Below, one piece after another: positions 17,329-23,462 of a stretch of 25,362 nt of DNA. Within the stretch, counting starts at the first letter, position 1; each line of letters begins with the position of its first letter. The position numbers were made by a program, and so were the translations under genes. The DNA is taken from positions 1 to 25,362 of the forward strand of contig PCCJ01000065.1 in NCBI GenBank assembly GCA_002731665.1. The letters are read 5' to 3'. The DNA is from Actinomycetota bacterium (lineage in GTDB: Bacteria > Actinomycetota > Acidimicrobiia > Acidimicrobiales > Poriferisodaliceae). The notes beneath the pieces were generated by a model, which saw only the letters and a program-made list of their open reading frames with translations, was not told the DNA's origin and did not search any database.

Positions 17329-17682
17329 TACAGCCTCCAGATAGATTAATCGGAACTTCTATCGTTGTTACCAGTCTGTCACGATGCTCTGAAACCTCAA
17401 AGGACTATGAGCAAATCTGGTCGAGTTAGCGCTTAAACATTCCAACACGCCTTGACCATTAGTCAATTTCTCTCACTTGCTTTGCATTTAGTCAAGCAGC
17501 ATTACGGTTCCACAGACGGGCATTATGTGCAGAATGCAACATTCGATTCGGTCTCACGCAGGACTTACATTGAAAGTTTTTCTCTTTCGGATCAGTTTAA
17601 GTTTGCTTCAGAGTATGCAAACTAGGGCTATATCTTGTCTACTAAGTTGCGCATCAAAGTATTCGTTAAAAGGAGTTCTGTA
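17329..17682. other. Divergent intergenic region, ferredoxin / LLM oxidoreductase
   Basis: This 354-base stretch holds no gene that I can support. It should carry promoters in both directions. Two dyads stand out: TTGAC-5-GTCAA at 17452-17466, and a longer 7-bp one nearer the oxidoreductase. No consensus sigma-70 promoter was evident to me by eye. Confidence 0.6.
17600..17623. promoter_or_regulatory. Candidate operator upstream of LLM oxidoreductase
   Basis: A perfect inverted repeat with 7-bp arms (AGTTTGC, 10-base spacer, GCAAACT) lies 59 bases upstream of the oxidoreductase ATG. The half-site centres are 17 bases apart, which suits a dimeric helix-turn-helix repressor. It is not followed by a T-tract. 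The regulator is unknown. Confidence 0.4.
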
Positions 17683-18531
17683 ATGAAAATCGGCATTGCT
17701 ATGTTTCCAACCGATAAGGCAATCCAACCGGTTGAGCTAGCTCAAGCCGTCGAAGAGAGGGGATTCGAGTCGCTCTGGTTCCCTGAGCACAGCCATATCC
17801 CTGCTAGTCGCATCACTCCGTGGGGCGGCCGAGAGGGTGCGCCACCGCTTCCAGAAGAATACTGGCGTACCCATGACCAATTCGTTGCGTTAGGTGCAGC
17901 AGCTGCGGTCACTAAGAAAATTATGTTAGGCACAGGCATCACACTTGTAGCTCAACGTGATCCCCTTTGGCTTGCCAAAGAATGTGCTTCGCTTGATTTG
18001 ATTTCTCAAGGTCGTTTCATCTTGGGTATCGGCTACGGCTGGAACAAAGAAGAAATGGCCAATCACGGCATTAAGTACAATGAACGTCGTTCTATCGTTC
18101 GGGAGAGCATGCTTGCGTGCCGAGAACTATGGAATAAAGAGGAAGCAGAATTCCACGGGGATCACTTTGACTTTACTGCAAGCTGGTCGTGGCCAAAACC
18201 TGTGCAAGAGGGCGGGCCTAAAGTTCTTCTCGGAGGTGCCGCTGGACCTAAAACAATAAAAGACATAATCGAATTTTGTGATGGGTGGATGCCTATCTCA
18301 GGTCGACATGATCTTGTTGATCCGATACAAGAAGTTCGAAATGCGGCAGAAAAAGCCGGACGGGATCCAAACGCTTTAGAGTTCGGACAATTCGGAAGTC
18401 CCGCTGATCCTGCTGTGCTTGAAAGCTTGGCGATAGCAGGTGTTTCAAGAGCAGTCTTGTGGGTCCCGCCATCAGGCTCTGACATTGTCCTTCCACTTCT
18501 TGATAGCTACACGAAACTGCTTGAGCAGTAA
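17683..18531 (+). CDS. LLM class F420-dependent oxidoreductase
   Basis: This is the second luciferase-like flavin/F420 oxidoreductase of the window, 282 residues long. It shares with the other copy F-P-E-H-S-H, L-G-T-G-I-T-L-V and G-R-F-I-L-G-I-G-Y-G-W-N, and has L-G-G-A-A-G-P-K in the second half. The frame is open to 17635, but AAGGAG seven to eight bases before the ATG at 17683 and the family start M-K-I-G-I-A fix the start. A NUDIX gene begins 15 bases downstream, so the two probably share a transcript. The substrate is unknown. The two copies are clearly diverged paralogues rather than a recent duplication. Confidence 0.9.
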   Translation: MKIGIAMFPTDKAIQPVELAQAVEERGFESLWFPEHSHIPASRITPWGGREGAPPLPEEYWRTHDQFVALGAAAAVTKKIMLGTGITLVAQRDPLWLAKECASLDLISQGRFILGIGYGWNKEEMANHGIKYNERRSIVRESMLACRELWNKEEAEFHGDHFDFTASWSWPKPVQEGGPKVLLGGAAGPKTIKDIIEFCDGWMPISGRHDLVDPIQEVRNAAEKAGRDPNALEFGQFGSPADPAVLESLAIAGVSRAVLWVPPSGSDIVLPLLDSYTKLLEQ

Positions 18532-18546
18532 CGCAAGTTTCAGTCG

Positions 18547-19206
18547 ATGGCCGGTAGTGCGACAAGAGCAGAGATGCTCGATGTTCTTGATGACATGGGC
18601 AGGGTCATTGGCACAAAATCTCGAGCTGCCGTCCACCGTGATGGAGATTGGCATAGGGTTTTTCACTGCCAGGTAGTAGCTATTCGAGGTTCCAAAGAAG
18701 TCGTTGTTCTGCAGCGACGGTCCCATCTCAAAGCCGCATTCCCTCGACTGTTCGACATCAGCGCGGCAGGACATTTAGCTGCCGGCGAGGAACCGACAGA
18801 TGGAGTTCGTGAGCTCGAAGAGGAGTTAGGCTTCACTGCGGCACCCAAAAATTTGGTGCCTCTAGGAACGCGACGCTTAGTGGACGACAATGGGGAAGGT
18901 CATTTAAACCGTGAAATTACTAGCGTCTTCCTTCTTCGAGATGATCGGCCGTTAGCTGACTATGTACTGCAACGAACTGAAGTAGATGCAGTGTTTGATG
19001 CTCGAATAGATGAATTTTTAGAGTTGTTGGCCGGCACGGTTAAATCAATACAGATTAAGGGTGTGCTACACGCTGGGAGCCTCGAAGCACAAGATACCGT
19101 TGAGCAAATTTCCCTTGAAGATTTGGTTCCCGGTTTTGAATATTGGAAGACGTTAATGATTATGTCGCAGCGATTCGTGCGCAAACAGCTTCCGCTAAGT
19201 ATCTAA
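18547..19206 (+). CDS. IDI-like NUDIX hydrolase
   Basis: The 219-residue product resembles the NUDIX proteins related to isopentenyl-diphosphate isomerase. It has D-V-L-D-D-M-G-R, V-H-R-D-G-D-W-H-R, F-D-I-S-A-A-G-H-L-A-A-G-E and R-E-L-E-E-E-L-G-F. The Nudix box reads G-x5-E-x6-R-E-x-x-E-E-x-G, with six residues where the canonical box has seven, so the loop is one residue short. The metal-binding R-E..E-E core is intact. No strong Shine-Dalgarno sequence precedes the ATG at 18547; M-L-D-V-L at 18574 is an alternative. It converges on folE. Substrate prediction is not possible, and isomerase activity should not be assumed. Confidence 0.85.
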   Translation: MAGSATRAEMLDVLDDMGRVIGTKSRAAVHRDGDWHRVFHCQVVAIRGSKEVVVLQRRSHLKAAFPRLFDISAAGHLAAGEEPTDGVRELEEELGFTAAPKNLVPLGTRRLVDDNGEGHLNREITSVFLLRDDRPLADYVLQRTEVDAVFDARIDEFLELLAGTVKSIQIKGVLHAGSLEAQDTVEQISLEDLVPGFEYWKTLMIMSQRFVRKQLPLSI

Positions 19207-19214
19207 AACCTGCG

Positions 19215-19237
19215 AAACTCAAGCCATCGTCGAGTTT
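19215..19237. terminator. Possible bidirectional terminator, NUDIX / folE
   Basis: A 6-bp inverted repeat (AAACTC / GAGTTT) with an 11-base loop lies in the 52-base spacer between the convergent NUDIX and folE genes. It is placed well for a shared terminator, but the flanking T-tracts are short. Confidence 0.3.
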
Positions 19238-19258
19238 GGAGAGCAGTTCATTTCGCTC

Positions 19259-19867
19259 TCAACGTCCCATGCTCATGAGTTGCAGAGCTTCGGCGCGAGT
19301 TGCGTCCGATAAGAACAAGCCACGCACTGCTGAAGTTATTGTCAGCGACCCAGGTTTTTGCACACCACGCATCGACATACACTGATGCTCGGCTTCAATA
19401 ACCACTAAAGCGCCTTTGGGGTTCAGCACTTTCATGAGCTTGTCCGCTACTTGACCTGTGAGCCGTTCTTGCACTTGAGGTCGCCGGGCATAAGCCTCAA
19501 CAAGTCTCGCCAACTTCGAAAGACCAGTAATTTTCCCCTCTTCCCCAGGCACGTACGCCACATGGGCTTGGCCAACGAATGGCAACAAGTGGTGTTCACA
19601 CATCGAGTAAAATGAGATGTCTCGGACCATCACCATTTCATCATGTCCGGCTTCAAATTGAACTTCAAGGTGGTGTTCTGGATCTTCCCGAAGTCCAGCA
19701 AATACTTCGGCATACATTTTAGCCACGCGCGACGGCGTGTTAAGCAGTCCGTCACGTTCCGGATCTTCCCCGATTGAAATGAGTATCTCTTTTACCGCTG
19801 CCTCTAGCCTCTTCAGATCAACTTTTTTATCAGTAACGGCACCTGTGTGGTCAAGATTAGTGTTCAC
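19259..19867 (-). CDS. folE: GTP cyclohydrolase I
   Basis: FolE converts GTP to dihydroneopterin triphosphate, the first step of folate (and tetrahydropterin) synthesis. The 202-residue product has the zinc ligands C90, H93 (S-M-C-E-H-H) and C163 (H-Q-C-M-S-M-R-G-V). The G-E-D-P-x-R-x-G-L-x-x-T-P-x-R signature near 33-47 is also intact. The length is usual for a bacterial enzyme. The predicted start is a GTG at 19867 without a clear Shine-Dalgarno sequence; the first 25 residues are not conserved in kind, so a later start is possible. A tRNA-Arg gene lies 50 bases upstream on the same strand. Confidence 0.96.
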   Translation of the reverse strand: MNTNLDHTGAVTDKKVDLKRLEAAVKEILISIGEDPERDGLLNTPSRVAKMYAEVFAGLREDPEHHLEVQFEAGHDEMVMVRDISFYSMCEHHLLPFVGQAHVAYVPGEEGKITGLSKLARLVEAYARRPQVQERLTGQVADKLMKVLNPKGALVVIEAEHQCMSMRGVQKPGSLTITSAVRGLFLSDATRAEALQLMSMGR

Positions 19868-19917
19868 ACTGTTGCAACGTATACGACAAATGGACCATAA
19901 CGGTCATCTTTTTGTTG

Positions 19918-19991
19918 CGCCCCCCGCAGGACTCGAACCTGCAACCGTCGGGATAGAAGCCCGCTGCGCTATCCATTTGCGCCAGGGAGGC
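19918..19991 (-). tRNA. tRNA-Arg (anticodon TCT)
   Basis: The cloverleaf is complete on the minus strand. The acceptor GCCTCCC pairs with GGGGGGC (one G-T), the D-stem is GCGC/GCGC, the anticodon loop CTTCTAT gives TCT, and the T-arm is GCAGG-TTCGAGT-CCTGC. The discriminator is G. CCA is not encoded. It sits between the nitroreductase and folE. Confidence 0.96.
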
Positions 19992-20068
19992 AGTACATAT
20001 TTCAGCCAACCGCGCTTAAGGCCCGTGTCGACATCTTCAATACTATGATCGTATGTGACAGAAATTGC

Positions 20069-20575
20069 CTACTTTGGCCATGAGCCCCAAAAAACTGCCT
20101 CATCGAAAGGAATTCTCGGATGAGACCGTCGCTCAGATTCACTATTCGCTGCAATACCTATAGTTACCGCCATATGGACAATCCATCCTGCGGGGGCATC
20201 AATCGCCGCTAATGCGTCATCATTGCGGACAATAGTGACCGGGCAGCTCGCGAGTCCTTCGGCATGCGCTACGATCATGGCATTCTGGGCCATCCGACCG
20301 ACATCAAACCCAGGACGCAGGCCTGCATCCTCGGAAATTAGCATCGCTAGCACAACGGGCGCGTTATGTATCCAATCGCTGTAATCGCCGGCTGCGCCGA
20401 GCATTTTTTTTCTTGATTCATCTGTTACTACAACTACTCGGCCAGCTTGCCGATTTTTCCCGCTACCCGCCATTCGAACCGAATTGAGCACCTTCTTCAA
20501 TGACTGCTCAGGTACCGATTCGGTCGTGTATTCACGGCTATCTTTTTTGCCTATTACAGCCTTATAGGCCTCCAT
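20069..20575 (-). CDS. Nitroreductase family protein
   Basis: This 168-residue protein of the FMN-dependent nitroreductase fold has an N-terminal S-R-E-Y-T segment (position of the S-x-R-x-Y/F FMN phosphate site), a central A-P-V-V-L strand, and D-V-G-R-M-A-Q-N-A-M-I-V-A-H-A-E-G-L-A-S, the helix and loop characteristic of the family. Family members reduce nitro compounds, quinones or flavins, or dehalogenate; the substrate is not evident. The frame is open to 20635, but GAGGGA before the ATG at 20575 and the family N-terminus support the shorter form. It follows the selenoprotein/NUDIX pair on the same strand after 168 bases. Confidence 0.85.
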   Translation of the reverse strand: MEAYKAVIGKKDSREYTTESVPEQSLKKVLNSVRMAGSGKNRQAGRVVVVTDESRKKMLGAAGDYSDWIHNAPVVLAMLISEDAGLRPGFDVGRMAQNAMIVAHAEGLASCPVTIVRNDDALAAIDAPAGWIVHMAVTIGIAANSESERRSHPRIPFDEAVFWGSWPK

Positions 20576-20733
20576 AGTTCCCTCATTCTCTTCGCACGAA
20601 TCGTTAGCGATCCAAAGTATCTTCAACGCTGGCAATTGCGCGACATCTATTAATGTTCTCTTGCTTCATTACTTTTAACGAACTGGAACCGTGTGGCTAC
20701 TTTGACCAAGTTCATCGTGCGAGAATAAGACTG

Positions 20734-20754
20734 AGATCGCTAATCAGCGGATCT
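20734..20754 (-). terminator. Hairpin at end of NUDT19-like gene
   Basis: An 8-bp stem with one bulged base and a 4-base loop (minus strand AGAT-c-CGCT-GATT-AGCG-ATCT) overlaps the stop codon of the NUDT19-like gene. The sequence after it is T-rich but not a clean run. It may end or slow transcription of the selenoprotein operon before the nitroreductase. Confidence 0.35.
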
Positions 20755-21667
20755 GTGATGGCCAACGGACCGTGCCATCTTCAGCCCTTGGATCAGAATC
20801 TTCGTAATCATGGTCTTCTGGCCAGGTAATCCGGTTTGGTCCCTCCACTCCGTACCTTATTCGGACCGCTTCATCATCAGCTTGAGTAGCTTTCGCGGCG
20901 CTAGCCATCGCTTCTTTCACGCTGGAGAAACGCGCAAGTCTCTGAAGCATCGAAATAGTTGGGGTCATCATCAGCATTTCGTCTGTTTCATTTAGTTTCA
21001 GCGCGTCTGACGGCCGTATCCATTCATCATGGACTGCCTCATCATTGTCATGAAGTGGTGTTTGGCCGTTAGGCATAGCGGTGACAAAAAATCGAGTGTC
21101 GTACCTGCGCGGAGGCCCTAACGGAGTCACCCAACGCGCAACATAGTGAACATCTGTCCCATCAAGTTCTAAGTCTTCAGTTCGCATAGCTTCGACAAAA
21201 TCAAGCGATCCAGCATTTATTTGGTCACGATAATGCTGGAAACGCGCTTGTGTTGGAGGCGAGGAGAGGTCAATCAACTCTGCTTTTCCCCTGGGGCGCG
21301 CCAGTAGAAGACCCGCCTCCTCGAAAGTTTCCCTTAGAGCGGCAACCCAAAAGGCAATTCCTCCAGATTCGATATCTAATGTCGAACTTGCTTCAAAATC
21401 AGTGAGACCTCGAACAGCGGCATCTGCCTGAAGTGAAGCATCACCAGGGTCCACACCTCCTCCGGGGAAAACCCACATATCGCCAACAAAAACTGAGCGG
21501 GAATTCCGTTTCAGCATCAATACTTGAAGATCTGGCCGGTCAGCAAGGATCAAAACCGTGGCCGCTGTTCTAATCGATATGGAATCAGGGTCGTAATCCC
21601 CACCTGAGCCAGGAGAAGCGGTTCCAGTTGAGGCTTTTAAGTTTTCGGAAGAAGTTTCTTCTTGCAT
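20744..21667 (-). CDS. NUDT19-like NUDIX hydrolase (CoA diphosphatase type)
   Basis: The 307-residue product shows a split Nudix box. W-V-F-P-G-G-G-V-D-P-G-D lies near residues 65-76, and the remaining half A-A-L-R-E-T-F-E-E-A-G-L-L-L follows after an insertion of about 33 residues. An insertion at this point, and the R-E-T-F-E-E-A-G-x-L-L-x-R-P-R sequence, are hallmarks of NUDT19 (mouse RP2p), which hydrolyses CoA and acyl-CoA to 3'-phosphoadenosine phosphate plus (acyl)phosphopantetheine. The N-terminal 25 residues are Ser/Gly-rich and probably disordered. The ATG overlaps the TAA of the upstream selenoprotein gene by one base (TAATG), so translation is coupled and a joint role is likely. 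The CoA substrate is inferred from the family. Confidence 0.88.
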   Translation of the reverse strand: MQEETSSENLKASTGTASPGSGGDYDPDSISIRTAATVLILADRPDLQVLMLKRNSRSVFVGDMWVFPGGGVDPGDASLQADAAVRGLTDFEASSTLDIESGGIAFWVAALRETFEEAGLLLARPRGKAELIDLSSPPTQARFQHYRDQINAGSLDFVEAMRTEDLELDGTDVHYVARWVTPLGPPRRYDTRFFVTAMPNGQTPLHDNDEAVHDEWIRPSDALKLNETDEMLMMTPTISMLQRLARFSSVKEAMASAAKATQADDEAVRIRYGVEGPNRITWPEDHDYEDSDPRAEDGTVRWPSQIR

Positions 21668-22641
21668 TAAAAGTCAATGCCTATACAAATTTCGCATTCT
21701 TCGTCGCTATGACTCTTGAGGGCAGCTAACTCGTCTGCTGCAGTTTGATATTGAGGTGTGTCATATCTTGCTACGCGATCGTCTTCGTAGCCATTATTTT
21801 CAGTTTTGCTTTCTTCTGAGTCAACTGATTTCTCAGCAGGAGCGAAAACTTTGTCTTTCCATTGATCATTCTCATCCCAACGATAAGAAAGATGGCTCAT
21901 CGAACCAGGAACGCTTAAGGTCTCAAACGCTGAGAGAGTATCACGCATGATTGCACGGTTCAGCTCTGGCATGAGCGGACGGCCTGCCGTATGGCCTAAT
22001 GGAAAATCTAGATAGGTGGCACGAGCGGGCCAGGCAGAGCGGGTTATATCGCGGGCACTGGACATCGATAAAGTCGGGATTCCTGCTTCTTCGATAGCTC
22101 TTGCGATCAGACTCACGGTCTGGTGGCATACTGGTCAAACTGGAACTAGCAGGACTACATCTAGTTCATCATCCAAGACCCTCTGAACAAGGGGCGGAAT
22201 AAGATCCTCGACGACACGTCGCGTGCTATATATCCCTCCCATCAAGGTGTATGAGTTCGGCCCCAGTTCCGCTATTTTTTTCTCTTCAACCATACTTTTC
22301 AAGGCTTCGATAGGGAAAACGACGTTTATGTCTTTTCGGGCATCCGTCAGGTCATATGCGAAATGGGTAGCGCGCAGTTCTGCTGTTTCGACACTGTTGG
22401 GAATCGCTCGATAGCTAGTGTCATCTTTGAAATGAAAAGCAGTTTGTCCTGAAGCGTAAATTCCTCCAGTAGCTATAAACCCAAGTCGACATTTCGATAG
22501 CGGCTTTTTTAAGGGCGTCCAGGCAGGTTCAGTCTCACTAGCGAGCCATCGGTATTCACCGTATCCAAGTCCAGCATATTGAGCAGTGATTCGCGGAATG
22601 TAGTCAACTGGCGGTTGGCGTTTTTGCAATCCACTTGACAT
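21667..22641 (-). CDS. GrdB/PrdB-like selenoprotein with in-frame TGA (Sec)
   Basis: One 324-codon gene is interrupted by TGA at 22137-22135 (codon 169), and the frame continues without another stop. The reading across it is L-L-V-P-V-U-P-V-C-H-Q-T-V-S-L-I-A-R, giving a U-x-x-C redox motif. Both halves belong to the glycine/sarcosine/betaine/D-proline reductase selenoprotein B family (PF07355-like). The N-terminal half has L-G-F-I-A-T-G-G-I-Y. The C-terminal half has E-E-A-G-I-P-T, S-A-R-D-I and S-H-L-S-Y-R-W. Clostridial members reduce amino acids in Stickland metabolism; the aerobic-type homologues have no established substrate. A SECIS-like hairpin follows the TGA. AAGGGA eight bases before the ATG at 22641 fixes the start; the frame is open to 22704. 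The protein ends with a C-E-I-C pair (316-319) after an acidic linker. Read as two genes, neither half is a complete family member. Confidence 0.88.
22108..22122 (-). promoter_or_regulatory. Bacterial SECIS-like hairpin after the Sec TGA
   Basis: On the mRNA a perfect 5-bp stem CAGAC/GUCUG closes a 5-base loop CGUGA with G as its second base. The loop starts 17 bases after the UGA. A further UGC/GCA pairing lies below it across a 3x3 internal loop. Stem, loop G and spacing agree with the bacterial SECIS rules as I recall them (apical loop about 16-37 bases from UGA, G in the first two loop positions). This would bind SelB to direct selenocysteine insertion. Confidence 0.75.
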
Positions 22642-22664
22642 ATTCGTTTCCCTTGTTTGTAAAA

Positions 22665-22680
22665 ATAACTGTTCGGTTAT
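22665..22680. promoter_or_regulatory. Candidate operator before the selenoprotein gene
   Basis: A 16-bp dyad (ATAAC, TGTTCG, GTTAT) lies 24-39 bases upstream of the selenoprotein ATG, close to where the promoter or leader should be. The size and spacing are like TetR-type operators. No regulator gene is nearby, so this is only a candidate. Confidence 0.35.
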
Positions 22681-22771
22681 AACTCTAGTTAATGCTTCGC
22701 TCATTTTATTACGGTTTTGGCGAGCTTTGGATCTAAGATGATTGCGAGTCGCGAAAATTTTGCGATTTCTT

Positions 22772-22846
22772 GGTGATCGTAGCTCAGTTGGTTAGAGCGC
22801 CTGTCTGTGGCACAGGAGGTCGGGGGTTCAATTCCCCTCGGTCACC
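22772..22846 (+). tRNA. tRNA-His (anticodon GTG)
   Basis: The cloverleaf is complete on the plus strand. The extra 5' G (position -1) typical of histidine tRNA faces discriminator C. Acceptor GTGATCG pairs with CGGTCAC (one T-G), the anticodon loop in CTGTCTGTGGCACAG gives GTG, and the T-arm is GGGGG-TTCAATT-CCCCT. The next three bases happen to be CCA (22847-22849), unlike the other tRNAs here. Confidence 0.96.
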
Positions 22847-23017
22847 CCAATTTCTTTGTGATATCCCTAGTTTTTGGGTTATATAATAATACCTATTTCA
22901 ACGGCTCAACTGGGTTACGTCAATTTCATTAGCCGCTCAAACGCAATAATTCAAGAGGGTCATAATGAGCCAATGTTGCAATAATAATTTGTGGGTTGCG
23001 ATGGGTTCAATTCTCTG

Positions 23018-23090
23018 TGCGCCCCCTGGGACTTGAACCCAGAACCTGCGGATTAAGAGTCCGATGCTCTACCAATTGAGCTAGAGGCGC
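23018..23090 (-). tRNA. tRNA-Lys (anticodon CTT)
   Basis: The cloverleaf is complete on the minus strand. The acceptor GCGCCTC pairs with GGGGCGC (one T-G), the anticodon loop CTCTTAA gives CTT, and the T-arm is CTGGG-TTCAAGT-CCCAG. The discriminator is A. CCA is not encoded. It converges on tRNA-His. Confidence 0.96.
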
Positions 23091-23462
23091 TATGACTAGG
23101 AATAGTACCGCCCGACTTTCGACAAGCCACGGGGCACAACACAATAAGGGCTGGGAAAATCTTGTCAGGGCAGCACTAAGACTCTCCACCGAATGAACCT
23201 CAGTACTGCCTCGACAAGTAGTTAAACGATCACAAACTTACCCGAAGGCAAAACAGTTTTGTTTTGTAATGCCTAATTTTCATTTAGTTTCAACGTTTAC
23301 ATATAGAGACTAGTAGGCACGGACAAACTCGTTTCTGAGATATTTACTGCGAGCCAGCACTGGAGGTGACCTAAATAATTAATCAAGGATACGGTGTCAA
23401 TCATTCGTGATCCCGTTAAGTCATCGTCGGGCGCCCAGAAGTACCTTGAAAGTTTTCACATT
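23091..23462. other. Intergenic region without recognised gene
   Basis: These 372 bases lie between the carotenoid oxygenase stop and tRNA-Lys, both on the minus strand, and should contain the tRNA promoter. I see no supported gene. One AT-rich hairpin (CAAAAC, 6-base loop, GTTTTG at 23249-23266, with outer GG/CC) is the only structure noted. The plus-strand frame at 23394-23669 is mostly antisense to the oxygenase and not credible. Confidence 0.5.

Noticed and set aside
22135..22137. TGA as a true nonsense mutation making a pseudogene
   Set aside because: The frame stays open and family-like on both sides, the residue falls in a U-x-x-C position, the family is a known selenoprotein family, and a SECIS-like hairpin follows.
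22642..22704. Upstream start adding 21 residues to the selenoprotein
   Set aside because: A good AAGGGA Shine-Dalgarno sequence lies before the ATG at 22641, and the extra segment overlaps a dyad and likely leader.
22850..22885. CCC/GGG hairpin after tRNA-His as a terminator
   Set aside because: The stem is only about three pairs before mismatches and no clean T-tract follows.
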